Source: Anaerolineae bacterium (GTDB lineage Bacteria > Chloroflexota > Anaerolineae > Anaerolineales > Anaerolineaceae). Taken from it: a stretch of DNA of 64,000 nucleotides. Both the position numbers and the translations under genes were made by a program. Below the pieces are notes generated by a model. The model was not told the origin of the DNA. It searched no databases and was given only the letters and a program-made list of their open reading frames with translations. Location of the stretch: assembly GCA_013314735.1 (NCBI GenBank), contig JABUFD010000001.1:868001-932000 (forward strand). The letters run 5' to 3'. Shown here piece after piece: positions 17,530 to 26,900 of the stretch. Every line of letters begins with the position of its first letter. Within the stretch, counting starts at the first letter, position 1.

Positions 17530-18392
17530 TGCGGGGATTTTTTGACCCGATTACTGTGCAAAAGCATCGGCAAATCACATATCGCTTATCAGAAGGTGAA
17601 CGGTTAACCTCACCATATCAGGCAGTGGCGTATGTGAATGAACGGGGATTCATACTATTCCATCCCGCAAAAAACGTCGTGATGCCCTCCCTGTGGGTTG
17701 CAACGGCAGGTGACAGGCCTGTACCGAATGAGCATGATGATCCTGGACAAATCACGTGGGCATGGAAAGATGATCTGCTTGATAAGCGAACGTGGTATTA
17801 TGGGCGTTTGCTTAACCAAAAAATGAGCATAATTGCGTTGGATATGCTCCCTAAGTTTTATGCACTTTCGCCAAATTACGGTGATTACTTAAATGATTAT
17901 TTGCTTCAATACAAAGATGGCACTTTGACGTTTGAGTGCAAAAGCATCTATGAAACCCTTTTATCAGAAGGGCCAATGAATACACTAATGCTTCGTGAAA
18001 AAGCTGGATTGTGGGGTGAGAAGAATCAGTACCGCTATACCCGATCTTTGAACCAATTAATGCAGGAGATGAAAATTCTGCCTGTCGGAGTGGCTGCAGC
18101 TGGACGCTGGAATTATGCTTTCATTTATGATATATTGCCGCGCTATTTTCCTGCCCTCGAAAGCGAGGCCGGTAAAAATTCTCAGAAACAAGCAAGAATG
18201 GAAATTCTCGAACGATATTTGGAATCAGTCGGATGCGCAGAGTTGAAGGACATAGGCAAAATTTTCCGGTGGAGCGAATCGTTAATCATAAAAACGCTTG
18301 ATCATCTGATTCAGGAAGGGAAGATCGCCAAAGCACGGTGGAACAATGACGCCTCGTCACAAGCTTATGGATTGGTGAAATTGTTGATATAA
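17526..18392 (+). CDS. AlkZ-related winged-helix protein
   Basis: 288 residues, translationally coupled to the thiolase. The middle part (about 140-200) has IYETLLSEGPMNTLMLREKAGLWG followed at a distance by a second helix-rich unit, which resembles the winged-helix repeats of AlkZ/YcaQ-type DNA glycosylases and their relatives. The C-terminal 60 residues form another winged-helix-like unit (KIFRWSESLIIKTLDHLI). I do not see the catalytic QxQ motif of the interstrand-crosslink glycosylases, so enzymatic activity is uncertain. Pairing with a thiolase gives no functional hint. Confidence 0.5.
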   Translation: MMRGFFDPITVQKHRQITYRLSEGERLTSPYQAVAYVNERGFILFHPAKNVVMPSLWVATAGDRPVPNEHDDPGQITWAWKDDLLDKRTWYYGRLLNQKMSIIALDMLPKFYALSPNYGDYLNDYLLQYKDGTLTFECKSIYETLLSEGPMNTLMLREKAGLWGEKNQYRYTRSLNQLMQEMKILPVGVAAAGRWNYAFIYDILPRYFPALESEAGKNSQKQARMEILERYLESVGCAELKDIGKIFRWSESLIIKTLDHLIQEGKIAKARWNNDASSQAYGLVKLLI

Positions 18393-18492
18393 TCCTCATG
18401 AAGAACTGTAGCACTCGATGAACCCCAGGCAGTTTTTAAAGACTGCCCCAATCACCCCATAAATTACACCGATTCATGCCAGGAGAATGAAG

Positions 18493-21400
18493 ATGGAATT
18501 TCACATTTCTGGATCCGCCCGGGTTAAGTATCAATTTGACCTTGCATTATTTAAATCCACTGGCGATGCCGTATTTGCTGACATTCATGCGGCTCAGCTT
18601 TTTGCTCACAAAATGAATCAAAAACGTGTTTATGTAATTTCTCCACAGGAAAGTGTCCAGGGGAGTGATCTTTATGCGATGGGGTTGTTGGATGAGATTT
18701 ATCACATCATCCTCAGCCGCTATGAGCGGGGTATAAATCCGGACGCGATGGGAAAAGCGTATGCTTTTCTGGCGGAAAATCTGCGGCTGGATCAAATGGA
18801 TGATGCTTTGCAGTTGTTTAACCTCGAATTTCCACCATTAATTGTGTATCAGAACAGGGCTACTGTGACGGAATATCTGTCATTGAATGAAAATGGCAGA
18901 ACAAACCGGATCAACTCACTGGAAGAGATGCTTGTGTTGTGGCTTGAGAATCAAAATCCAGCTTTTGAGCCATTTTCTGAATTGTTTAATGACGACCGCT
19001 TGATTCAGGAAAGTGAATACAGGGCGATTCAGAAAAACCTGTATGCTTTTTTCGACCAGCAACCAAAATTCGGCCCAAAACAATTGAACCTGGTTGACTT
19101 CATGCTCGAGCCTTCACGCTTATACCCGCATAGTTTACGGGCACAATTGGAGTACATCCAGGAGAATTGGGGCGATGTAATCGGTGACATCCTCGTTCGC
19201 CTGGTGCGGTCATTGGATTATATCCGGGAGTATGAAAAAGTTCATTTCATGGGGCCCGGCGAGAGCCATGTGCCGGAATACGATCTCCTGGCGGCAGGAG
19301 AAGTCGATGTGATCAAGTTCGCGGAAGATCGAGATTGGATGCCCCGACTGGTTCTGCTGGCGAAAAATGCCTATGTATGGCTGGCCCAGCTGGCAAAAAA
19401 ATACAACCAGCCGATCCATTTTCTCAGTGATATTCCTGATGAGGAACTGAATGAATTGCGGGAACAAGGGTTTACCGGATTGTGGTTGATCGGGTTATGG
19501 GAACGGTCAAGCGCATCAGCGAGAATCAAACAAATGTGCGGTAATCCTGAAGCGATTGCATCAGCGTATTCTTTGTATTCGTATGATATCGCTGAAGAAC
19601 TGGGGGGGAACCTTGCGTACGAGAATCTGCGGCATCGCGCGATCCAGCGGGGCATCCGCCTGGGGAGTGATATGGTGCCCAATCACATGGGCATCGATTC
19701 CCCCTGGGTGATCCACCATCCTGATTGGTTCATCCAGTTAAACTATCCGCCATTCCCGGCTTACCGTTTTAACGGGCCAAACCTTTCAAGCCATGGAGAG
19801 GTGGAAATTTTCCTGGAGGACCATTACTACGATCGAACCGATGCGGCGGTTGTTTTTCGCTTGCGGGAAACGCAAAGTGGGCGAGAACGGTATATTTATC
19901 ACGGAAATGATGGAACCAGTATGCCGTGGAATGATACTGCACAGTTGAACTACCTGGATCCTGCGGTACGAAATGCTGTAATTGATACCATCGTGGAGGT
20001 CGCGAAGAAATTCCCGATTATCCGTTTTGATGCGGCCATGACACTGACGAAACGGCACTACCAGCGCCTTTGGTTTCCTGAGCCTGGAAGCGGGGGCGAT
20101 ATTCCAACAAGGTCGGAGTATGGCCTGACGAAGGAGCAATTTGATGCTGCCATGCCTGAAGAATTCTGGCGCGAGGTAGTGGCAAGGATTGAACAAGAAG
20201 CCCCCGATACCTTATTGCTGGCTGAGGCTTTCTGGATGATGGAAGGATATTTTGTTCGGTCACTCGGGATGCACAGAGTGTACAACAGTGCTTTCATGAA
20301 TATGCTCCGTGATGAAGAGAATGCGAAATACCGCGAGTTGATTAAGAAAACACTGGAGTTTGAACCCCAAATTCTTCAGCGCTATGTGAATTTCATGAAC
20401 AACCCTGATGAGAAAACTGCGGTTGAGCAATTTGGAAAAGGCGACAAATATTTTGGCATCTGCATTCTGATGGCCACCTTCCCTGGTTTGCCAATGTTTG
20501 GACATGGGCAAATTGAAGGTTACTCCGAAAAGTACGGAATGGAATTTAAAAAGCCTTATTGGGACGAATTCCCTGATCCATACCTGGTTCAAAGGCATCG
20601 AGATATCATTTTCCCGTTGCTGCATCAGCGAGCGCTGTTTTCGTCGGTTGCCGATTTCCGCCTGTTCGATTTTTACCAGGAGGGAGGCGGTGTTAATGAA
20701 GACGTGTTTGCGTATACCAACCGGAATGGCTTTGATCGTGGACTGGTGATATACCATAATCGGTTCGCAGAAACCAGCGGATGGTTGCGTATATCTGCGA
20801 GCTTTGCAGGCAAACAACCTGGTGAAAAAGAATTTGACCTCAGGCAATCCACACTGATGGAATCCCTGGGATATCAGCCTGGTGTGGGTCGGTTTATCAT
20901 TTTCCGAGATGCTGTGTCAGGTCTCGAATTTATCCGGTCGTCCATCGAGATGAGTGAACAAGGACTCCATTTTCATCTGCACGCTTATGAATCGCATGTG
21001 TTCATCGATTTTCACGAGGTTTTATCAAATGAGGATGAACCTTATGAGACTCTGTGCGAATTTCTGGGTGGGCGCGGGGTGCGAAATATGCGTGAAGCTT
21101 TGACTGATCTGGCATTTCAGGCGGTCAAAGCACCATTCCGCGAGATCGCCAATCCGGGATATTTCCGGTACTTGCTGGGATGTTGCACTTCCAGCGACCC
21201 ACATTCTCCTGCAGAAACTCTGCGGGAAGTACGGCGAAAGATGGACTCGTTCCTGGATGGTATCGAGCAATTTAATGGGCAGTGTGATAATCGGGACTTC
21301 ATTCTGAATGGCACCATTGCGAGCGTGGGTGCGGTTATGGAGCTCGCTAAACAACCTGATACCCTGGAATTACCCGGTATGCGTTTTTATAACAGGGCGA

Positions 21401-21960
21401 TCCAATTAATTAAGCAAGGTGTCGAACAAGACAGCCGCAGCTATCTGATTCTCCTTTCATGGGCATTCCTTCGGCACATAGGTTCATCTGCAGGGATGAG
21501 TGAATTTGAACTAACATCCAAATACTGGATTGATGAATGGGAATTAACAGGCGTTCTTCGGGATTCATATCGAGCCATGGATTACTCTGATGAAGAATCG
21601 GAACGGATGGTTGACACCGTAAAAATTCTGGTTGCGCAACAATGCTGGTATGAACGTGGGGAGAAAATGACTGTCCATGACATACTGGCAGGTTGGCTGA
21701 AGACACCTGATATTCAGCGCTTCATCCATGTGAATACTTACAACGATATCCAATGGTTCGGTGGTGAGCAATTTGATGAATTTGCATACTGGATGTTAGT
21801 TTTATCCACCTTGCAATCTATGGCTGACTCAAAAGCCACAGTAACGGATATGGTGGAACACACCATCGGGGCGTACGAGGTTTGCATGCAACTGGACGAA
21901 GCGAAAAAAGCATCCCAATACCGCACCGACCAGTTGTTGAAATCCATCCGCAATTACTGA
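18493..21960 (+). CDS. Large GH13 (alpha-amylase family) protein
   Basis: 1155 residues from the ATG at 18493; a second ATG at 18487 is only two bases from AGGAG and therefore less likely. The first 290 residues are of unknown fold. The alpha-amylase barrel runs from about 310 to 720: conserved region I is DMVPNHMG, the nucleophile Asp513 is in IIRFDAAMT, the acid/base Glu578 is in LLAEAFWMM, and the third Asp639 is in NNPDEKTA. The usual Arg two residues before the nucleophile is present. The roughly 350 C-terminal residues are helical and not recognisable. No signal peptide, so it probably acts on internal glycogen or imported maltodextrins, together with the GH57 enzyme that converges on it. 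Confidence 0.85.
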   Translation: MEFHISGSARVKYQFDLALFKSTGDAVFADIHAAQLFAHKMNQKRVYVISPQESVQGSDLYAMGLLDEIYHIILSRYERGINPDAMGKAYAFLAENLRLDQMDDALQLFNLEFPPLIVYQNRATVTEYLSLNENGRTNRINSLEEMLVLWLENQNPAFEPFSELFNDDRLIQESEYRAIQKNLYAFFDQQPKFGPKQLNLVDFMLEPSRLYPHSLRAQLEYIQENWGDVIGDILVRLVRSLDYIREYEKVHFMGPGESHVPEYDLLAAGEVDVIKFAEDRDWMPRLVLLAKNAYVWLAQLAKKYNQPIHFLSDIPDEELNELREQGFTGLWLIGLWERSSASARIKQMCGNPEAIASAYSLYSYDIAEELGGNLAYENLRHRAIQRGIRLGSDMVPNHMGIDSPWVIHHPDWFIQLNYPPFPAYRFNGPNLSSHGEVEIFLEDHYYDRTDAAVVFRLRETQSGRERYIYHGNDGTSMPWNDTAQLNYLDPAVRNAVIDTIVEVAKKFPIIRFDAAMTLTKRHYQRLWFPEPGSGGDIPTRSEYGLTKEQFDAAMPEEFWREVVARIEQEAPDTLLLAEAFWMMEGYFVRSLGMHRVYNSAFMNMLRDEENAKYRELIKKTLEFEPQILQRYVNFMNNPDEKTAVEQFGKGDKYFGICILMATFPGLPMFGHGQIEGYSEKYGMEFKKPYWDEFPDPYLVQRHRDIIFPLLHQRALFSSVADFRLFDFYQEGGGVNEDVFAYTNRNGFDRGLVIYHNRFAETSGWLRISASFAGKQPGEKEFDLRQSTLMESLGYQPGVGRFIIFRDAVSGLEFIRSSIEMSEQGLHFHLHAYESHVFIDFHEVLSNEDEPYETLCEFLGGRGVRNMREALTDLAFQAVKAPFREIANPGYFRYLLGCCTSSDPHSPAETLREVRRKMDSFLDGIEQFNGQCDNRDFILNGTIASVGAVMELAKQPDTLELPGMRFYNRAIQLIKQGVEQDSRSYLILLSWAFLRHIGSSAGMSEFELTSKYWIDEWELTGVLRDSYRAMDYSDEESERMVDTVKILVAQQCWYERGEKMTVHDILAGWLKTPDIQRFIHVNTYNDIQWFGGEQFDEFAYWMLVLSTLQSMADSKATVTDMVEHTIGAYEVCMQLDEAKKASQYRTDQLLKSIRNY

Positions 21961-21975
21961 TGGCCGATCCGGCAA

Positions 21976-23406
21976 TTACCAGGAATTTTGCGCCCCACTG
22001 CTTTTGATAGTCACTAATTCCTGGTCGATGCGGTGTGTAAACACCGTCGCCGCACTCAATCCTGATCGCCACGAACGAACTCCATCCAATAAGGTGATCG
22101 CTTTTGACGCCAAATCGATTCCGGTTGCTTTGTAGGTCAGCCAACAGGCATGTGCTGCATACGCAATGTTGTTGCGCGGTTCGATTCGGTCGAAATCATC
22201 GAAAAACCACCCGCAAGAGGTGAACATACGCTGCCTTTCATACTGGGCCTCCAGGAGCAAAGAAATGGTTTGGATTTCCGAAGTAGTTAAGGACTTGATC
22301 GAAAAGGTTGTGATTAGCTCTTCCAGAGAAACCTGCTGATGAAGGACGTGAATGTAACGATTGCGAAGTTCCAATGGGTGTTTCACCAGCGGTGAAACTG
22401 TTTCTTTGTAGACTGTATTCAGCCAGTCTCCCAGTTGGCTCATTGTTGTCCGCAATGGAGCTTTCCATTCTCCATGGGGTGTGCATCCGCAGGTTTCGGC
22501 CCAACGTTTAACGCCATGATGGCAGCTCCATGATGTCAGTTCGTTTATCTCAATACATTCCTTGACCTCATTTTCCTTTAACCAGCGAGCTGGAAATGTG
22601 ATATCGATATCCGGACTGTAATGTGCGTTATGGATAAGCCGCTGCAGGAACTTATCGCGAAACGGCTGATGGTGTCCATACAACTCGCCATCAGATGCAA
22701 TCGTGATACACTGTGGTCGATCGGGTTCGAAATCATATCGGGGCAGAAGAGAATGTGGAAGAAATCGATCAGCATCGACCGTTAATTCGGGATCAAAGCT
22801 GACACGAGAGCTCAGGTAGCTGTCGTAAAAGAAAACAACGATATCATTTCCCGAGGCTAATTTTACGCGATAAGGATAGCGATAATCAAAATCATTACCT
22901 TTTGCCTGCCATGGCGCCAGAATCGTAAACCGAATTCCGTTTTGGGATAACACTTCCATTGTTTCCATGTCTATGGCGGATTCTGGCAGCCACATACCCT
23001 CGGGACGATGACCATAGATGTGGATAAAATCCTCGATGCCCCACCGTACCTGGGTTACTTTGTCATCGTATTGCGCAAGGGGCAGAATCGTATGGTTATA
23101 TGCCTGTGCCATGGCGTTACCCACCCCGTAATTCTTCACATTGGAACGATCTTGCTCAACAATACGGGCCATTGTGCCTGGATCTTCGCCAATCAGCCAT
23201 TCGCAGATCGTTGGGCCGACATTGAAACTGATAAACTCAAAATTTCCCAGTTTGGAATTTGGCTGATAACATTGCGCATTGATCCGTTCGTTCCAATTGT
23301 GAAAAGGAAAAGCTCCTGGTTCCTGGGGGATTTCACCTGTCTTTGGATCTTCGCGGGGCGGCTGGTAAAAATGACCGTGGATACAAAAGCTTTTCTTGGG
23401 TGGCAT
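21976..23406 (-). CDS. GH57-type glycoside hydrolase
   Basis: 476 residues from the ATG at 23406 (AGGAAA upstream); a TTG at 23424 is possible. The N-terminus FCIHGHFYQPPRED is the first conserved GH57 motif. The nucleophile Glu is in GMWLPESAID at about residue 146, and the Asp acid/base region reads TIASDGELYGHH at about 237. The C-terminal third (GWFFDDFDR, NNIAYAAHA) is the DUF3536-like helical part found in bacterial GH57 proteins linked to glycogen and trehalose metabolism. The enzyme is likely cytoplasmic. It is convergent with the GH13 gene with only a 15-base gap and no clear terminator. Confidence 0.85.
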   Translation of the reverse strand: MPPKKSFCIHGHFYQPPREDPKTGEIPQEPGAFPFHNWNERINAQCYQPNSKLGNFEFISFNVGPTICEWLIGEDPGTMARIVEQDRSNVKNYGVGNAMAQAYNHTILPLAQYDDKVTQVRWGIEDFIHIYGHRPEGMWLPESAIDMETMEVLSQNGIRFTILAPWQAKGNDFDYRYPYRVKLASGNDIVVFFYDSYLSSRVSFDPELTVDADRFLPHSLLPRYDFEPDRPQCITIASDGELYGHHQPFRDKFLQRLIHNAHYSPDIDITFPARWLKENEVKECIEINELTSWSCHHGVKRWAETCGCTPHGEWKAPLRTTMSQLGDWLNTVYKETVSPLVKHPLELRNRYIHVLHQQVSLEELITTFSIKSLTTSEIQTISLLLEAQYERQRMFTSCGWFFDDFDRIEPRNNIAYAAHACWLTYKATGIDLASKAITLLDGVRSWRSGLSAATVFTHRIDQELVTIKSSGAQNSW

Positions 23407-23429
23407 TGGGGTTTTCCTGTTCAAACGGA

Positions 23430-24314
23430 TTAAAGGGTGGCTATGTAGTTTTTTAACCGGGCTGGCATAATACCGAACTGCCGCGGCAGAACATCCAGGG
23501 GGGCGGTTCGATCGACCGCAAGGTAATCGAGATCAAATGCTGAAAACGGCAGATTCTTCCAGATCAGTTCCGCCAATAACAATCCTGACCGAATTGCGTT
23601 ACCGGGGAGTGGTAAAAAAAGTTTGTGTTTCTTCTGATGCCGCAAGAGCATCTCACAGATTTCACGAAAGGTGAAGTATTCGGGTCCGCCCATTTTTATC
23701 ACCTGATTGTAAAAATGTCCACTATCAATAACATGAGTAATGGCTGCAACCAAATCTCCAATAAACAGGGGGTGGGTGAGGGTTTTCCCATTTTCTGGCA
23801 GAATCGAAACAAAGGGAATCAAACGCAAAAACTTAACCAAACGTTCAATAAAATGATCATTCCTTCCATAGACGGGGCCAGTTTTTAGGATTGTGTATGG
23901 AAGCCCACTTTGGGCGATCATGTTTTCGGCAATCCCCTTCGCCCTCAATAATGGGAAAGCAGACGAGGGTTCAGCGCCCAGGTGGCTGACAAAGACCAGT
24001 TGATTTACTTTTTTCTCTCTCGCGATGTTCACTAATGCGCGTGTCCCTTGAATGTCAATGTTATATAAATCTGCATGTGACCCCCGATGTTCATCTGTTG
24101 CCAGATGAATGATTGTGTCAACATCCTTCAGTGATGCGCGTAGATTTTTCTCATCTGCGATGTTACTGACAGCAATTTCGAATGGTATATTCTTTGGAAA
24201 ATCGACCAGTTCCTGGTTTGGAGGTAATAAAAGCCTGATCGCACGATTCCATCTGGCGAGTTCGTGGATTAAGGCATTTCCGATAAAGCCTGTTGCGCCG
24301 GTTATAAAAATCAT
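23430..24314 (-). CDS. Atypical SDR, NAD(P)-binding epimerase/dehydratase family protein
   Basis: 294 residues. The Rossmann motif GATGFIGNALI begins at residue 5. VFVSHLGAEPSS at about 105 and YTILKTGPVYGRNDHF at about 135 match the atypical SDR group that includes complex I NDUFA9-like and NmrA-like proteins; the usual YxxxK catalytic pair is not obvious. The substrate is unknown. No Shine-Dalgarno sequence precedes the ATG; instead an extended -10 (TGCTATAAT) ends seven bases before it, so the mRNA is probably leaderless. A GTG at 24347 would be the alternative but would lie upstream of that promoter. Confidence 0.8.
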   Translation of the reverse strand: MIFITGATGFIGNALIHELARWNRAIRLLLPPNQELVDFPKNIPFEIAVSNIADEKNLRASLKDVDTIIHLATDEHRGSHADLYNIDIQGTRALVNIAREKKVNQLVFVSHLGAEPSSAFPLLRAKGIAENMIAQSGLPYTILKTGPVYGRNDHFIERLVKFLRLIPFVSILPENGKTLTHPLFIGDLVAAITHVIDSGHFYNQVIKMGGPEYFTFREICEMLLRHQKKHKLFLPLPGNAIRSGLLLAELIWKNLPFSAFDLDYLAVDRTAPLDVLPRQFGIMPARLKNYIATL

Positions 24315-24321
24315 CGCTACG

Positions 24322-24327
24322 ATTATA
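24322..24327 (-). promoter_or_regulatory. Extended -10 element, predicted leaderless promoter
   Basis: On the minus strand TGC-TATAAT ends seven bases before the ATG at 24314. No good -35 is seen, as expected for an extended -10 promoter. Transcription would start at or next to the start codon. Confidence 0.55.
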
Positions 24328-24437
24328 GCAGAAGTGATTAAAAACACCCGCTCTCGGAAAATATTCTAACAATGGCATAACATCAAAAGCATGGCATGAA
24401 TATTGCATTTTGGCAATGGAATGGAATCGAGGTGAGT

Positions 24438-25685
24438 ATGACTGAAATTCAAAACTGGGAATATGGACTTCATTACGCTGGCCAGACTTTTGAGGCTTCT
24501 GATGGTGAAGACATACTGTTTAACCTTCCGCATGGCGTTACCTGGGTTTCGAGTGATCTTGCTCAGTATGCGCAGTTGATATCGTTGGCGTCAGCAAATA
24601 ACCACCGGATTCTGGTTCAATACGATATTCGCCGCCTCGAACGTTATGATCGAACGTGGACATCTGAGGTCGCAACACTCCAGAAGGCGGGAATCCAATA
24701 TATCCAACCATCCGGGCTGCCCAACCAAAAAGAATATTATGATCGTTTGTGGGAAAAAGAAAGTGTAATCCAGCGCTATTATCATCTCTTTTCCCGATTT
24801 GCCAGGTTTTGTGCGAATCTTGGCATGCAGGTTGTCTTTCCTTTGCTGCAGCCAGGCGGGGATTTTTGGGATACAGTATTTCTGCGTGCGATTCTCAGCC
24901 GGTTGGTTGCCAAAAAGGAACAGATCATCATAGACAACCTTGTGCTAAGCGCCAACGGGGCTACTTGTGGCAAACCGTTCGCATGGGGTGATGGTGGAGC
25001 CAGGAGATGGCCGGAAGCAAGGCCTTATCATACTCCGGCAGGTTCTGAAGATCAGATTGGCATGAATACCTGGCAATGGTATCAGGACATTGCCCTGGAT
25101 GTCCTGCAAAAAGAGTGCCCGATGTTTATTTTCCATACCGGGAATCCAACATTATCGTCCACAGATGTCCCTGACTTCAAAAAAATTCTCACCATGTTCC
25201 CTCCGCGCAGAGTGAGCAACCAGGCGGGGAAGCCGTCGCACCTGTGTTTATTCGATATGCGTTGGATGGGAGACCTGGCCGAGGCATTCGATAATATCCA
25301 GGAACCTGTCACTGATGACAAAGTTCAAATGGAAACCAAAGAAATGGCACCAAAGCCGAAATCCGCAGCAGAAAAGTTGCCTTCACCCTGTAAAAATGGG
25401 CCTGACCCAATGGCGAAATGGATCAAAGAATATTTGTTTTTACCCAAATATTCCTGGGGGGTTGCCGAATGGCACCTTGACATCGTCAAGCCTTACATTC
25501 AAAACCATGGGTGCACAATGGGGTTTTCGCTGGAAGAGGCAAGCCATGCAGAAAGAGTTCTTCTGATTGGCGCGGAGGAGATGGTCGATGAATATGCAAT
25601 TCAACACCTCCGTGACAGTGGCTGCGAAGTGATCCTGATCAATGGTGATGGTACAGAAATTGCACATCAATTGGTTGAGCTGTGA
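24438..25685 (+). CDS. Unknown protein encoded with the FtsZ paralog
   Basis: 415 residues from the ATG at 24438, which follows GAGGTGA. I do not recognise the family. The first 230 residues alternate beta-like and helical segments and include LQPGGDFWDT, IIIDNLVLSANG and MNTWQWYQDIALD, which could form a TIM-barrel glycosidase-like fold. Residues about 300-330 are a Lys/Pro-rich hydrophilic linker, and the last 80 residues (VLLIGAEEMVDEY...CEVILINGDG) look like a small Rossmann-type domain. No signal peptide or membrane helix. The 23-base spacing to the FtsZ paralog suggests a shared transcript and perhaps a shared role. Confidence 0.7.
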   Translation: MTEIQNWEYGLHYAGQTFEASDGEDILFNLPHGVTWVSSDLAQYAQLISLASANNHRILVQYDIRRLERYDRTWTSEVATLQKAGIQYIQPSGLPNQKEYYDRLWEKESVIQRYYHLFSRFARFCANLGMQVVFPLLQPGGDFWDTVFLRAILSRLVAKKEQIIIDNLVLSANGATCGKPFAWGDGGARRWPEARPYHTPAGSEDQIGMNTWQWYQDIALDVLQKECPMFIFHTGNPTLSSTDVPDFKKILTMFPPRRVSNQAGKPSHLCLFDMRWMGDLAEAFDNIQEPVTDDKVQMETKEMAPKPKSAAEKLPSPCKNGPDPMAKWIKEYLFLPKYSWGVAEWHLDIVKPYIQNHGCTMGFSLEEASHAERVLLIGAEEMVDEYAIQHLRDSGCEVILINGDGTEIAHQLVEL

Positions 25686-25708
25686 ATCAACAAGAAGGAG
25701 CGATGAAT

Positions 25709-26866
25709 ATGGAAAACCAGTGGGATGGCAATACACCGAAATTGAAAGTGATTGGCCTGGGAGGCGGAGGTTCCAATGCTGTCAACCGGATGATAGAATT
25801 GGGCATCAATGGCGTTGACTTCATTGCTGCCAACACCGATATCCAGGTTCTTCGCACAAGTCATGCGCCAAAGCGTATTCAACTGGGGCCAAAATTGACC
25901 AGGGGCTTGGGTGCGGGTGGAAACTGGCAGGTTGGTGAAGCTGCCGCCGAAGAGAGTGCCTCCGACATCCGCAATGCGCTGGCGGGTGCAGATATGGTTT
26001 TCCTGACAGCCGGTATGGGTGGCGGGACCGGAACTGGTTCCATTGGGGTTGCTGCGCGTGTGGCGAAAGAAATGGGCGCAGTCACTGTAGCGATTGTGAC
26101 GACGCCGTTTTCCTTCGAAATGAGACATCGGGCAAAAACTGCCCAGCAGGGAATCGAACGATTACGACCGCATTGCGATACCTTGATCACTGTACCCAAT
26201 GATAAATTGTTAACTGCAGCAGCCGCAAATCTCCCCCTCGATATTGCTTTTCGCCTGGCTGATGACCTCCTGCGGCAGGGGATTCAGGGCATTACAGAGT
26301 TAATCACCCATCCGGGTGTAATCAATGTTAGCTATAACCATTTACTTAATCAATTCCAGAGCGGCGGTGGATCAGTGTTGACTATCGGTCAGGCATCTGG
26401 TGAGAATAAAACGTTAACGGCGGTGCGCCAGGCGCTCTCACATCCGATGCTGGATGGTGTATCTCTGTCGCAGGCCAGCAGTGTTATCGCCAATTTTACA
26501 GGCGGACATTCAATGACATTCCTGGAGGTCGCTGAGGCATTGTCATATTTGCATGATAATACACCACTTGAGACAGAAGTGATACCGGGTGTGATGAATC
26601 GTGAGGATATGGGTGATGATGTGGAAGTAATCCTGATTATTACAGGTATCGCCGGGGAAGCAGTCAACATTTCTCAATCACCCGCTGTCCAAATTGCCGA
26701 TTTGGAAGCAAGCACCCCGGTTAACTTTGAACAACATGACAGCAAGGTTCAAAATGTGCAAGTAGCAACGCAACGGCTAACGACAGGTTTGCCACGGACT
26801 GCCTATAATCCTGCTGCATCCAATGATCTGGATATCCCTGCATTTTTACGCCGCAAAGCGCATTAA
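25709..26866 (+). CDS. FtsZ paralog with substituted T7 (catalytic) loop
   Basis: 385 residues from the ATG at 25709 (AAGGAG eight bases upstream); ATG 25703 and GTG 25682 are alternatives. It has the FtsZ nucleotide-binding elements: VIGLGGGGSNAVNRM near the N-terminus, AANTD, and the tubulin signature GGGTGTGS near residue 107. The C-terminal domain and the FtsZ tail peptide (LDIPAFLRR), which binds FtsA/SepF/ZipA-type anchors, are present. The synergy loop, normally NxDFAD, reads N206-V-S-Y-N-H211, so both catalytic acidic residues (equivalents of E. coli Asp209 and Asp212) are lost. It should bind GTP but not activate hydrolysis in its neighbour. No division-cluster (mur/fts) genes surround it. 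Confidence 0.9.
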   Translation: MENQWDGNTPKLKVIGLGGGGSNAVNRMIELGINGVDFIAANTDIQVLRTSHAPKRIQLGPKLTRGLGAGGNWQVGEAAAEESASDIRNALAGADMVFLTAGMGGGTGTGSIGVAARVAKEMGAVTVAIVTTPFSFEMRHRAKTAQQGIERLRPHCDTLITVPNDKLLTAAAANLPLDIAFRLADDLLRQGIQGITELITHPGVINVSYNHLLNQFQSGGGSVLTIGQASGENKTLTAVRQALSHPMLDGVSLSQASSVIANFTGGHSMTFLEVAEALSYLHDNTPLETEVIPGVMNREDMGDDVEVILIITGIAGEAVNISQSPAVQIADLEASTPVNFEQHDSKVQNVQVATQRLTTGLPRTAYNPAASNDLDIPAFLRRKAH

Positions 26867-26900
26867 TCTGGTAAGCTTGTAACAAACGGGAGTAGAACCG

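Noticed and set aside
16818-17573. A 251-codon antisense frame opposite the thiolase
   Set aside because: Ala/Ser-rich shadow of a conserved enzyme gene, with no ribosome site.
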